Of a DNA stretch of 64,000 nucleotides, positions 13,468 to 21,677 are shown piece by piece; position 1 is the first letter of the stretch, and each line of letters begins with the position of its first letter. Source of the stretch: Halobacillus mangrovi. GTDB lineage: Bacteria > Bacillota > Bacilli > Bacillales > Halobacillaceae. Location of the stretch: contig NZ_CP020772.1 in assembly GCF_002097535.1 (NCBI RefSeq), positions 3,636,501-3,700,500 on the forward strand. Reading direction: 5' to 3'. A program made the position numbers and the translations under genes. The notes below the pieces were generated by a model. The model had not been told where the DNA came from, ran no database searches, and was given only the letters and a program-made list of their open reading frames with translations.

Positions 13468-14895
13468 ATGGAAGAATTGCTTTCAAGCATTATTGACTTT
13501 TCGAATAACATTCTTTGGGGATACGTCCTCATTGCAGGATTGTTAGGAATTGGGATCTACTTCACCATTGCATCCCGATTTGTACAGTTCAGATTTATTG
13601 GAGAAATGATCCGGGTATTGGGGGAAAAACCTCAATTCGAAAATGGAAAGAAAAATATATCACCGTTTAAATCCTTCTGTGTAGGTGCTGCCACACGTAT
13701 TGGTACAGGGAACCTGGCCGGAGTTGCGGTAGCCATTACTTTAGGAGGACCTGGAGCGGTATTCTGGATGTGGATTGTCGCCCTCCTTGGGGGAGCAACG
13801 GCTTTCATCGAGAGTACACTGGCACAGGTATATAAAATCAGGGATTCAAAAGCATTTCGCGGCGGTCCAGCTTATTATATTGAAAAAGGTCTAAAAGCTA
13901 GATGGCTGGGGATTGTTTTTGCTGTACTCATTGCTGTTACATTTGGACTTATATTCAACTCTGTTCAAAGTAATACGATTGCTTTGGCTTTTGAAAATGC
14001 TTTTGGTGTCAATCGCTTAGTCATTGGATTGATCGTAACAGCCATCACAGGTCTGGTTATCTTTGGAGGGGTGCACAGAATTGCCAATCTATCTAGTGTC
14101 ATCGTTCCAATTATGGCTGTTCTTTATTTACTAATTGCCACTGTTGTATTGATTATTAATATTGGAGAATTGCCTTCTGTTATTGGGTTGATTGTCGGAC
14201 ATGCCTTAGGGTTCGAACAGGCTGTGGGCGGCGCAATCGGTGCAGCTATTCTAAATGGTGTAAAACGCGGGTTGTTCTCTAACGAAGCTGGTATGGGTAG
14301 TGCACCAAACGCAGCGGCAACTTCTACGACTTCACACCCGGCAAAACAAGGGCTTATTCAATCACTAGGTGTATTTGTAGATACGATTTTAGTTTGTTCT
14401 TCAACAGCATTCATTATTTTGCTTGCTCCTGCATTTCGTTCAGGGGACATATCAGGAATTGAATTGCTGCAGAACTCTCTTAACTCACATATTGGCGGAT
14501 GGGCAGGCATCTTCATTTCCGTGGCCATCTTCTTATTCGCTTTCAGTTCAATCATTGGTTCTTATTACTATGGAGAAAGCAATATCGAGTTCATCAAAGA
14601 AAGCAAATCAGCGTTACTTGCCTTCCGTTTAGGAACTATGGCCTTTGTACTCATTGGTTCCGTATCCAGCTTAAGCCTGGTATGGAAAATGGCCGACTTG
14701 TTCATGGCACTCATGACCGTGATTAACTTGATTGCCATTGGGTTGTTAGGTAAAGTGGCCTTTAAAGTCTTGAAGGATTACGAAATGCAGCGCAAGGCAG
14801 GAAAAGATCCTGTATTCAAACCTTCAGAATTAGGAATAGAGGATACCGAAGCCTGGGAAGAAGACAAAGAAGAAGAAAAAAGAGCTGCTATTTAA
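13468..14895 (+). CDS. Sodium:alanine/glycine symporter (AGCS family)
   Basis: 475-residue membrane protein that couples sodium entry to uptake of a small neutral amino acid (alanine, glycine or glutamine in relatives such as AlsT). It has the family signature near residues 70-105 (GAATRIGTGNLAGVAVAITLG split over two helices), the RGGPAYYIEKG loop, and NGVKRGLFSNEAGMGSAPNAAA near residue 265-285. Length and topology are those of intact members. Start ATG follows AAGGAGA. It is a single-gene unit with its own promoter and terminator. Its promoter-proximal leader and 3' third are duplicated in the decayed copy at 4917-5439. The acidic tail (EAWEEDKEEEK) is kept in both copies. The exact substrate cannot be read from the sequence. 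Confidence 0.93.
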   Translation: MEELLSSIIDFSNNILWGYVLIAGLLGIGIYFTIASRFVQFRFIGEMIRVLGEKPQFENGKKNISPFKSFCVGAATRIGTGNLAGVAVAITLGGPGAVFWMWIVALLGGATAFIESTLAQVYKIRDSKAFRGGPAYYIEKGLKARWLGIVFAVLIAVTFGLIFNSVQSNTIALAFENAFGVNRLVIGLIVTAITGLVIFGGVHRIANLSSVIVPIMAVLYLLIATVVLIINIGELPSVIGLIVGHALGFEQAVGGAIGAAILNGVKRGLFSNEAGMGSAPNAAATSTTSHPAKQGLIQSLGVFVDTILVCSSTAFIILLAPAFRSGDISGIELLQNSLNSHIGGWAGIFISVAIFLFAFSSIIGSYYYGESNIEFIKESKSALLAFRLGTMAFVLIGSVSSLSLVWKMADLFMALMTVINLIAIGLLGKVAFKVLKDYEMQRKAGKDPVFKPSELGIEDTEAWEEDKEEEKRAAI

Positions 14896-14902
14896 TAGGA
14901 AG

Positions 14903-14934
14903 AAAAAGAGCCTGGATCTTCAGGCTCTTTTTTG
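14903..14934 (+). terminator. Terminator of the AGCS symporter gene
   Basis: AAAAAGAGCCTG/CAGGCTCTTTTT, loop GATCTT, T-rich tail. Confidence 0.88.
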
Positions 14935-15032
14935 TATGAGAAACTGTCATCAATTCTCAATATCTTCTCCACAGTTTCTTCAGAAATCAGGCGTAAACTA
15001 TAAATATAGAAAAGAAAAAGGAGCTGATAGAC

Positions 15033-15338
15033 ATGAAAAAGCTATTTATTGGAGCTTTAGCATTGGGAATAGTGGCTACTGGCGGAGTGACAAGTGTGTA
15101 TGCTCATAGCAATCAGGGAGGGATGGCATCAGTAGATATGAATATGATTGAGATGAATGACATGCACCAAATGATGCAAGGTCAAAACGGTTTCATTAAT
15201 TTTGGTCAGATGAAAAAAGTAATGGAAGACATGCATCCTGATTTGACCAAACAGGAAATTAAGGAAATGTACGCGGCCATGCATGGCACAAATGGGGCAG
15301 AACCTAGTGCAAACTTCGAAAATTGCATGCATGAATAG
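15033..15338 (+). CDS. Small exported Met-rich protein (101 aa)
   Basis: An N-terminal signal peptide (MKKLFIGALALGIVATGG... ending in YAHS, likely cleavage at about residue 24-25) is followed by a short mature protein of about 77 residues. The mature part holds about 14 Met and five His, including MIEMNDMHQMMQGQ and KKVMEDMHPDLTKQE, and ends CMHE. It resembles a family of small exported proteins in Bacillaceae of unknown function that share the FINFGQM...MHP core; databases sometimes mislabel these as dehydrogenases. The Met/His content would suit binding of copper or another soft metal, but that is inference. Monocistronic, between two terminators. Confidence 0.7.
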   Translation: MKKLFIGALALGIVATGGVTSVYAHSNQGGMASVDMNMIEMNDMHQMMQGQNGFINFGQMKKVMEDMHPDLTKQEIKEMYAAMHGTNGAEPSANFENCMHE

Positions 15339-15346
15339 CAAACATA

Positions 15347-15390
15347 AAAAGCTGTCCTAAGGATGGTTCATTCCTTTTAGGGCAGCTTTT
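15347..15390. terminator. Convergent terminator
   Basis: AAAAGCTGTCCTAAGGAT pairs with ATTCCTTTTAGGGCAGCTTTT with one or two mismatches, between converging genes. Confidence 0.8.
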
Positions 15391-15401
15391 GGGTTCAAGC
15401 T

Positions 15402-15584
15402 TTATATTGAGGGGTTCTTCAACAATTGTTGAAGTTGAGTGATATCCTGCATATGTTCATCTCGAAACTGGGTAAAAAGCTGCCTTGCTTCAGGGTTCGT
15501 AATTTCCATCAAGTACTTGTTGTATAACATTTGGTTTTTCATTTCCACCTCTAAGATCTCGTTCAGTTTATCAAACGTATTCAT
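15402..15584 (-). CDS. Small helical protein, end of the DUF421 operon (60 aa)
   Basis: 60 residues, fully helical in appearance, with Met/Gln-rich faces (EVEMKNQMLYNKYLMEI, then EARQLFTQFRDEHMQDITQLQQLL). The spacing of Glu/His residues recalls half of a ferritin-like or CotF-type bundle, but no named family is certain. The ATG follows GGGAGG. It is the last gene of the unit 17247-15402, 15 bp behind a similar 66-residue protein. The DUF421 context suggests a spore role. Confidence 0.6.
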   Translation of the reverse strand: MNTFDKLNEILEVEMKNQMLYNKYLMEITNPEARQLFTQFRDEHMQDITQLQQLLKNPSI

Positions 15585-15599
15585 CTTTCACCCTCCCAC

Positions 15600-15800
15600 T
15601 TAAACAATTCCATATCCCCTCATTTTCTCTGAAAGCATACTTTGGCGAGTACGCGACGCCATTTCCATCCCTTGATACACTTTTTGGAGTTGAGGATCTG
15701 TCATTTCTTTCTGTAATTCTGCAAATTTATTAGCAAGCATCTGTTCCTGATATAGCAATTCTTTAAAAGCATTGTTCATGATTTCCTGTTGAGTAAGCAC
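15600..15800 (-). CDS. Small helical protein, DUF421 operon (66 aa)
   Basis: Alpha-helical, Gln/Met/Glu-rich: LTQQEIMNNAFKELLYQEQ, then FAELQKEMTDPQLQKVYQGM. It looks like one half of a CotF/ferritin-like helical pair and resembles the next gene in style, though not obviously in sequence. The GTG at 15800 is chosen because AAAGGTGATC, a long match to the end of 16S rRNA, lies before it; a GTG three codons upstream overlaps that site. 32 bp behind the DUF421 gene at 15833. Function unknown. Confidence 0.55.
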   Translation of the reverse strand: MLTQQEIMNNAFKELLYQEQMLANKFAELQKEMTDPQLQKVYQGMEMASRTRQSMLSEKMRGYGIV

Positions 15801-15832
15801 ATGGATCACCTTTCCGCCTTAAATTAGAATGT

Positions 15833-16546
15833 TTATTTAACAGAATAATAAAATTCTCCATCCGGACTTATCGTAGCTAAATACGTATCTTTAATAGTGG
15901 GAACCCCTTTTTGGTTCAACTGTGTCGTGAGCCATTCTTCGGTGAGATCTAACTTTTTTAAATTAGCGTGATCAACCCTCCCATTATTAATTAATATCGT
16001 TGGCACCCCTCCCGATGGTACTGGAATCTGAAAATCAACAGGAGTTGGCGGTGTGTGTCCAGATTTTTTCACAACACTTAAATGTCCGCTTGATTCCAAT
16101 ATAACTTCGTCGACTTCCTTAAGATCCGGCGCTTCTGCAAGCCTCATCTCTGCAAGAAGCAAGTCTGTACTGAAAAAGGTTTTCTTCATGTTCTTTACAT
16201 TCAGCTTCCCTTTCTTCACAAGTACGGTCGGCTCTCTTCTGATTAAAGAAGCAAATCGAGAGCTTCTTACACTAAGCCATGCAACTACAAAATGCCAAAA
16301 ATAAAGGGTCACCGTCGCAAGGACAGTGGTTGAAAATAGAATTTTCCCATCTAGCAATGGGGCTACTGCCAGAGCTCCCAACATCCATAGAAATACAAAA
16401 TCAAATGCAGTGAATTGACCTGCTGCACGCTTTAAAAGGAAGCGGCTCATGAAATAGATCATCAACACGGACACAATGGTCCTTAACGCAAAACCACCTA
16501 GTGACAGATCCTCGGTTGCCTGGAAAACTTCAACAAGTTGATTCAT
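15833..16546 (-). CDS. DUF421 (YetF-like) membrane protein
   Basis: 237 residues: three membrane segments (about residues 18-38, 45-62, 65-88) and a cytosolic DUF421 domain with the characteristic RREPTVLVKKGKLN, LLLAEMRLAEAPDLKEVDEVILESSGHLSVVKK and PTILINNGRVDHANLKKL blocks. YetF and 2Duf relatives sit in the spore inner membrane and affect spore wet-heat resistance; their molecular action is unsettled. The start ATG overlaps the stop of the preceding DUF421 gene (ATGA), so the two are translated together and may form a heteromer. It is about 40 percent similar by eye to that neighbour. Confidence 0.85.
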   Translation of the reverse strand: MNQLVEVFQATEDLSLGGFALRTIVSVLMIYFMSRFLLKRAAGQFTAFDFVFLWMLGALAVAPLLDGKILFSTTVLATVTLYFWHFVVAWLSVRSSRFASLIRREPTVLVKKGKLNVKNMKKTFFSTDLLLAEMRLAEAPDLKEVDEVILESSGHLSVVKKSGHTPPTPVDFQIPVPSGGVPTILINNGRVDHANLKKLDLTEEWLTTQLNQKGVPTIKDTYLATISPDGEFYYSVK

Positions 16547-17247
16547 GTCGCTCTCACACTGACATGGATGTTTCCACTTGGTTCTATCGTTGCGAGCAGA
16601 ATCTGCTTTATTGAATATCCCTTTTTGAAGATTTCGTCCTCAAGCCAGCTTTTCTTTAACCCAAGGGTATTCAGGTGATCTTGGTCTATTTTCCCATCAT
16701 AAATGAGGACGGCCCCCGATCCAGATGGTTGTTCAGGAAGCTTCATCATCTTCCTTGTTACGGGAGACGACTCTGGTGTTTTAATCACACTGAGTTCTCC
16801 CATCGGCTCCAATACGGCTGTAGCGACTTCTGATAAGTGATGCGCCTTTTTCAATCGCAGCTGAGCTAATAAATCTCCTATAGTCATATGGACTTTTTTT
16901 AGATTTTCTTGAAGGATCTGCCCATTCATCACTAAGGTTTTGGGACTTGTCCCTACCCAAACCGGAAATTTAAAGTCCAGCCATGATAGTAATAAACTAA
17001 GTGAATAAGCTGCTGCTATAATGATGAGCGCTGCCACAAGTGAAGACTCTGGATTCACCATTCGCGACGTGGCAACATGGGCCATACCAGCATGAGTGAT
17101 AAAATTGAATGCTGAAACTATTCCTACCTGCCGGGGGCCCATCAGCCGGGTCATCATTAACAGGCTGAAGTACAGGATCGTTACTCTTAAGAAAATTTCT
17201 AAAGAACCTAAAGAGGAACCACCATTCCATAAAAGATTCCAATCCAT
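16543..17247 (-). CDS. DUF421 (YetF-like) membrane protein
   Basis: 234 residues with the same plan as its neighbour: membrane segments near residues 15-35, 42-60 and 65-85, then the DUF421 domain (SPKTLVMNGQILQENLKK, DLLAQLRLKKAHHLSEVATAVLEP, VLIYDGKIDQDHL). The ATG at 17247 follows GGAGGGG; an upstream in-frame ATG 25 codons away has no ribosome site and lies in a T/A-rich leader. First gene of a four-gene unit (two DUF421 proteins, two small helical proteins). By analogy with the DUF421 part of 2Duf/YetF it may act in the spore inner membrane; this is inference. Confidence 0.85.
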   Translation of the reverse strand: MDWNLLWNGGSSLGSLEIFLRVTILYFSLLMMTRLMGPRQVGIVSAFNFITHAGMAHVATSRMVNPESSLVAALIIIAAAYSLSLLLSWLDFKFPVWVGTSPKTLVMNGQILQENLKKVHMTIGDLLAQLRLKKAHHLSEVATAVLEPMGELSVIKTPESSPVTRKMMKLPEQPSGSGAVLIYDGKIDQDHLNTLGLKKSWLEDEIFKKGYSIKQILLATIEPSGNIHVSVRAT

Positions 17248-17320
17248 ATTTGACCCCTCCGTCCAATACCTTGATCTATTTAGTATTATTATTTTATAGG
17301 GGAATCTTATACAAATTAAC

Positions 17321-17360
17321 AAAGAAAAACCTTACAAAGGTTAAGTCAACTTTTGTAAGG
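17321..17360 (-). terminator. Terminator of the LarA-homologue/larC2 unit
   Basis: CCTTACAAAAGTT/AACCTTTGTAAGG (one G-A mismatch), loop of five, then TTTTTCTTT on the minus strand. Confidence 0.82.
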
Positions 17361-17375
17361 CAGGCTAGAATTTTA

Positions 17376-17465
17376 TTATTTCTCTAGCATCGCTTTTAAT
17401 TTTTCTAAGTCTTTCCTATTAGCGTTTCCCATCATAAGCCCCATAACAGGGGTGAAAACCTTCAC
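17376..17465 (-). CDS. 29-residue open frame coupled to larC2
   Basis: A GTG overlapping the stop of the LarC2-like gene (GTGA) opens a frame for 29 residues: KVFTPVMGLMMGNANRKDL, then EKLKAMLEK. A GAGAG sequence lies before the start. The stop is followed by the terminator of the unit. The motif PVMGLMMGNANRKDLEKL is not low-complexity and is reminiscent of the small C-terminal GatB/YqeY-type helical motif, so it may be a real micropeptide, or the tail of a protein lost by frameshift. Confidence is modest because of size. Confidence 0.45.
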   Translation of the reverse strand: MKVFTPVMGLMMGNANRKDLEKLKAMLEK

Positions 17466-17938
17466 TCTCTTCTGTCTATCAATTTCCAAATTTGTTGATA
17501 AACTTTTTTAATCGGAAGATCTTGTTCCGAAGCTATCCTCTTACAGTCTTCGTATTCAGGAGAACGCTGCACCACTTCACCGTTATGGACCCCTTCCTTT
17601 ATTTTAATATCTCCCCAATCTGTAATTAAACGAGTAAATCGCCTCTCCAGACGGTGTACTGTTATTGGATAATACCGAACACCTAAAGTAGTAGTATTTC
17701 TAAACAATATACTCTTCATTTGTTCTAATTTTTGCCCATCACAAAGTAATTGGAGTTGAACTCCCGGACGATTTTTCTTCATATATATTGGAGTATAAAA
17801 TACATCATTTGCTCCGGCTTCGAATAACTTTTCCATCACGTACCCCAGCCACTCTCCTGGAGTATCATCTAAATTCACTTCCATTTGAATCATTCCGTTA
17901 TCATTATGTTCATCATCATGAGCAAAGGGTTGAGACAT
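17462..17938 (-). CDS. larC2: LarC C-terminal half (nickel insertion protein, LarC2-like)
   Basis: 158 residues matching the C-terminal part of LarC, the CTP-dependent protein that puts nickel into the pyridinium bis-thiocarboxylate precursor of the nickel-pincer cofactor. Recognisable blocks: MIQMEVNLDDTPGEWLGYVMEKLFEAGANDVFYTPIYMKKNRPGV (given in pieces: VNLDDTPGEWLGYVM, AGANDVFYTPIYMKKNRPG), LQLLCDGQKL, TTTLGVRYYP, and the end REFE-type SPEYEDCKRIA. In Lactiplantibacillus the two halves are joined by ribosomal frameshifting; here LarC1 is encoded 9 kb away, behind larB. This gene instead follows a LarA homologue at 74 bp. The two chains must meet in trans to work. Confidence 0.85.
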   Translation of the reverse strand: MSQPFAHDDEHNDNGMIQMEVNLDDTPGEWLGYVMEKLFEAGANDVFYTPIYMKKNRPGVQLQLLCDGQKLEQMKSILFRNTTTLGVRYYPITVHRLERRFTRLITDWGDIKIKEGVHNGEVVQRSPEYEDCKRIASEQDLPIKKVYQQIWKLIDRRE

Positions 17939-18011
17939 AGTATTTCCACTTCCCTTAACACGTTATACTATCTTACAGTCAAAACTATACATAGAAATCG
18001 TGTGTGTCAAA

Positions 18012-19265
18012 TCATTTCATCGGAATGAAATATCCATCCTTATCGAATGCCATTTCCGCAGGCTCCTCTAATACTTCAAAACTTTCATTACTTTTCAATT
18101 CATTATATATAACTTCTGACACATAAAGCTCCCCAATATGAAGTGTATTAGGAATGCGAACAATTCTTGCTTCCTCATCCTTAACCCCCCAAGTTGCCCG
18201 CAAGGCAGCTTTTAAGGCTCCTTCATCATTTTCGAGTACAATCGGAATCTTTGCCCGATCCAAAAAAGTGCTCGTCACTACATTTTCATTCATAGCTGTA
18301 AAATCAATTTCATCAAATAAACGTTTAGTTGTTAAATCTGCAAGTCCTATGCCCAATGCATTTCCATGACTGGCTTCACTTAACTTAGACGCAATCAAAT
18401 ATTTAACTGAAGGACTCTCTGGTTCGTTTACACCTAAAACTCTAATTCTTCCTATTATATTTGTATCCATCCCTGTGCCACTATAGTTTTTACCGATCTC
18501 ATCAACCACAAGGATATCCATTCTTTCTACAGGTAAACGAGGCATCATTTCAAACGATTCTGTTAACAGCTCAGCCTCTCTCGTTTTTATATGATCAGGA
18601 AGTATTGCCTCAATGATTGCTATCTCTTCGTGAGCGTTTTCTACTATTGCAATACCAAATAAAGTGTTAGTTTTAGCTACCGCAACCTCTCCTACATAAG
18701 GCATCATATCTCTAATACCTTTTATTCCATAAGTATGTAAAGCAAGAGCTTGCTTATGTTTCCCCATTCCAATTGAAGCCATTTTTAAAATGCCGCTTTC
18801 AATCGTATTTTTAAAGTCAGTATGCGCTTTTACTCTACCCATGACAATAATGCCGTCTGCATGATAAGCATGTTTATCTGTATAAACAGGGATTCCATCC
18901 TCCGTTTTCCCTACTTCCACAACGTCCATTGAAGAGCGAATCTCGCACCCTGTAGATTCTTCTGTAACTCCAAGACCTTTAAGGACCTCCACCTGCCCTT
19001 CAGCCGTTGCGCCTCCATGACTTCCCATAGCAGGGATAATAAAAGGAATGGCTCCTCGTTTTTTTATTTCTGCGCCAACACTATGAACAATTTCAGGGAT
19101 GTTTGCAATCCCCCGACTCCCCACTGTTATAGCGATTTCCATCCCCTTTTCAATAAGACTATCAGCATCCATGTTTACGAATTGCTGCGCCACCGTTCCC
19201 TTAATATCCTTAACAGAACTTACCTCAAATTTTTGCTTGATTTTCGCCATTTTTGGAAAAGCCAT
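18012..19265 (-). CDS. LarA-family nickel-pincer-dependent isomerase (DUF2088 type)
   Basis: 417 residues, a distant lactate racemase homologue. The catalytic positions have counterparts: His in AMGSHGGA, His in RVKAHTDF, Lys in the SGILKMASIGMGKH segment (site of covalent cofactor attachment in LarA) and His shortly after it (LALHTYG). The enzymes invert an alpha-hydroxy carbon by hydride transfer with the nickel-pincer cofactor. It lies in the unit kinase-TRAP-PdxA2-this gene-larC2, so the substrate is likely a four-carbon acid sugar: C2 epimerisation would turn D-erythronate into D-threonate, the substrate of the kinase. That reaction is inferred, not known. The ATG follows AGGAGTG. A hairpin separates it from pdxA2 (87 bp). 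Confidence 0.82.
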   Translation of the reverse strand: MAFPKMAKIKQKFEVSSVKDIKGTVAQQFVNMDADSLIEKGMEIAITVGSRGIANIPEIVHSVGAEIKKRGAIPFIIPAMGSHGGATAEGQVEVLKGLGVTEESTGCEIRSSMDVVEVGKTEDGIPVYTDKHAYHADGIIVMGRVKAHTDFKNTIESGILKMASIGMGKHKQALALHTYGIKGIRDMMPYVGEVAVAKTNTLFGIAIVENAHEEIAIIEAILPDHIKTREAELLTESFEMMPRLPVERMDILVVDEIGKNYSGTGMDTNIIGRIRVLGVNEPESPSVKYLIASKLSEASHGNALGIGLADLTTKRLFDEIDFTAMNENVVTSTFLDRAKIPIVLENDEGALKAALRATWGVKDEEARIVRIPNTLHIGELYVSEVIYNELKSNESFEVLEEPAEMAFDKDGYFIPMK

Positions 19266-19320
19266 ATAATGACACTCCTATTCATTTATTCATACTACGG
19301 TCTATTATACAGATATTAAT

Positions 19321-19354
19321 AAAGCAAGAGATCAAAATGATCACTTGCTTTTTT
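19321..19354. terminator. Hairpin between pdxA2 and the LarA homologue
   Basis: AAAGCAAGAGATCA/TGATCACTTGCTTT with one mismatch. The T run is on the plus-strand side; on the minus strand it is followed by only a weak T tract, so read-through into the LarA homologue is likely. TATAAT stands at about 19307 on the minus strand. Confidence 0.5.
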
Positions 19355-19363
19355 AGTAATAGA

Positions 19364-20377
19364 TTATTGTTGTAATACATTTTCTCGAGGTGCTAGTTCA
19401 ATTGCCAGGTGAAGGGCTTCTTTCAGTGAGAGCTCACTAGCAATGTTCTTACCAGCAATATCAAAAGCAGTCCCATGGTCTACACTTGTCCGGATGATTG
19501 GAAGGCCTACCGTAATATTGACTCCAGCTTCTAGACCTAGAACTTTAATAGGACCATGACCTTGATCATGATATTGAGCCACTACGATATCAAAATCTCC
19601 ACGTTTAGCTCTAAAGAATAATGTATCTGCAGGCAGTGGCCCTTGAACATTGATTCCGCTCTCTTGAGCCTTCTGAATTCCAGGGATCACTTTCTCTTCT
19701 TCTTCTCCATTTCCAAACAGACCATTTTCACCTGCATGAGGGTTTATACCACAAACAGCAATACGGGGTGATTCAATACCAGCCTTCTTTAAGGTAGTAT
19801 CAGCTAGTTCAATAACCTTATACACTCGATCTGAATCAATTTTTTTAATAGCATCCATTAAACCAATATGAGTGGTCACATGGATAACTCTAAGGTCAGG
19901 CGCAGAAAGCATCATTGCGTAATCCTTTGTATTCGTTAATTCCGCTAATATTTCTGTGTGTCCAGGGTAGATATGCCCTGCTTTATGAAGTGCCTCTTTA
20001 TTTAGAGGTGCCGTGCAAATCCCATGTATTTTATTTTCATTTGTCAAAGCTATTGCTTTTTTTAAATAGTGGAAGGCTGCATTACCTGCTTCGCTAGATA
20101 CTTCTCCCCATTTCAAGTCCTCTGTCACTAGATCAAGATCCAATATATCAATCGTTCCATGTTGGTATTCCGCGTCTTTCGGCTCAGTAATAGGATGTAA
20201 TTCTAGTTCTACCCCTGTTACATGAAGAGCACGTCTGAGAATCTTTAAATCACCTATTACAAATGGGTTACATTGTTCATAAATGTCAGGATCATTTAAT
20301 GCTTTCACAGTGATTTCTGCTCCTATCCCAGATGGGTCGCCCATTGTAATGGCAATGGAAGGCTTAGTTGATGACAT
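19364..20377 (-). CDS. pdxA2: PdxA2-type 4-phosphoerythronate/threonate dehydrogenase
   Basis: 337 residues of the PdxA family. In DUF1537-kinase pathways PdxA2 oxidises D-threonate (or D-erythronate) 4-phosphate at C3 with NAD and decarboxylates the product to dihydroxyacetone phosphate. The family pattern is complete: ITMGDPSGIGAEI at the N-terminus, GICTAPLNKEAL, GHTEILAELT (metal site His), VHTTTHIG-type block (IHVTTHIGLMDAI), CGINPHAGENGLFG, PLPADTLFF, YHDQGHGPIK (metal His) and TSVDHGTAFDIAG. Being beside a DUF1537 kinase and TRAP genes it is catabolic, not the pyridoxal biosynthesis enzyme. Start ATG follows GGAGG. Confidence 0.9.
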   Translation of the reverse strand: MSSTKPSIAITMGDPSGIGAEITVKALNDPDIYEQCNPFVIGDLKILRRALHVTGVELELHPITEPKDAEYQHGTIDILDLDLVTEDLKWGEVSSEAGNAAFHYLKKAIALTNENKIHGICTAPLNKEALHKAGHIYPGHTEILAELTNTKDYAMMLSAPDLRVIHVTTHIGLMDAIKKIDSDRVYKVIELADTTLKKAGIESPRIAVCGINPHAGENGLFGNGEEEEKVIPGIQKAQESGINVQGPLPADTLFFRAKRGDFDIVVAQYHDQGHGPIKVLGLEAGVNITVGLPIIRTSVDHGTAFDIAGKNIASELSLKEALHLAIELAPRENVLQQ

Positions 20378-20402
20378 GTTGTTTCCTCCTTTTTCTCTGT
20401 AG

Positions 20403-21677
20403 TTATTTTAGTCCATTGACTAAGAACAATGATATTTCAGGTATATAACTTATGAGTAAAACATCAATAATTAATACAAGCAGGAAGATCATTACAGCTT
20501 TAGAAAGTTGCTCAAGCCTTATTTTAGAAATCTGCATGGCAACGAATAAGTTGACACCTAAAGGAGGCGTAACCATTCCTATGGCTAAGTTTACAACCAT
20601 AATGATTCCGAAGTGGATCGGATCGATTCCAAGTTGAGTAGCAATAGGTGCTAAGATAGGTGCTAAAATAATAACCGATGCTGAAGTCTCAAAGAACATG
20701 CCAACTACTAATAAAAAGACATTTATAATTAATAAGAAGACTAGTGGATTATCTGAGAAATTAATGAAAGATTGCGCAACGGTTTGAGGAACTAACTCTT
20801 TCGTAAGCAGCCAACCTAAAAGCCCTGCGTTACCTATAATCAACATAATGATTGATGTAGTAATTCCAGATTTAACAAAAATCGGTATAAGATTTTTAAT
20901 TGTGATTTCCTTATAAACAAAAATACCAATGACTAACGCATAAAACACTGCAACAACAGCCGCCTCAGTTGGAGTAAATATTCCTCCATAAATACCACCC
21001 AGAATGATTACCGGCATAAGCATAGCAAAAACAGCATCCAAGAAGGCTCGAAGTTGTTCAGCTGGTGTGTACTTTTGTGTTCCTTTGTAACCTTTTCTTT
21101 TAGAAAAGATGAACGCAGTTAATATAAGAGATAAACCTATAAGTAGCCCCGGGATAATTCCAGCAATAAATAAGTCTCCAATTGATACACCTACGACGAC
21201 ACCATACAGAATCATTGGAATACTAGGCGGGATAATTACTCCAAGCGCTCCAGATACGGACTGTATCGCAGCAGCAAAGTTCACATCATAGTGCTTGGCT
21301 ACCATCGCAGGAATCATTATTGAGCCGATTGCTGCAACAGTAGCAGGACTAGATCCTGAAATAGCTGCAAAGAACATGGAGGTAATAACAGTAACCCCAG
21401 CAAGTCCACCTGTCATTGAGCCAACTAATGTATTAGCAAAGTGCACCAGTCGTTTTGAAATTCCTCCCGATTCCATAAGTCCGCCTGCAAGAATAAAGAA
21501 TGGGATCGCCATTAACGGAAATGAATCTAGAGAAGTGAAGATTCTTTGTACAATGACGATTAACGGAAGATCACCTGAATACCAAACAGCTATTGTAGAA
21601 GAAAATCCTATTGCTAATGCAATGGGCATGGTCAGTAAAAATAGCACCAGCATCGAAATTAATAATATCGATGTCAT
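20403..21677 (-). CDS. dctM: TRAP transporter large permease (DctM)
   Basis: 424 residues, about 12 membrane segments, the large channel subunit of a sodium-driven TRAP transporter. Typical features are the first-helix start MTSILLISMLVLFLLTMPIA, FFILAGGLMESGGIS, GSSPATVAAIGSIMIPAM and the late GMVTPPLGVNLF motif. It overlaps the small subunit gene by four bases (ATGA), as in many TRAP operons. With DctP and DctQ it should import the acid sugar used by the kinase and dehydrogenase next to it. Confidence 0.93.
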   Translation of the reverse strand: MTSILLISMLVLFLLTMPIALAIGFSSTIAVWYSGDLPLIVIVQRIFTSLDSFPLMAIPFFILAGGLMESGGISKRLVHFANTLVGSMTGGLAGVTVITSMFFAAISGSSPATVAAIGSIMIPAMVAKHYDVNFAAAIQSVSGALGVIIPPSIPMILYGVVVGVSIGDLFIAGIIPGLLIGLSLILTAFIFSKRKGYKGTQKYTPAEQLRAFLDAVFAMLMPVIILGGIYGGIFTPTEAAVVAVFYALVIGIFVYKEITIKNLIPIFVKSGITTSIIMLIIGNAGLLGWLLTKELVPQTVAQSFINFSDNPLVFLLIINVFLLVVGMFFETSASVIILAPILAPIATQLGIDPIHFGIIMVVNLAIGMVTPPLGVNLFVAMQISKIRLEQLSKAVMIFLLVLIIDVLLISYIPEISLFLVNGLK

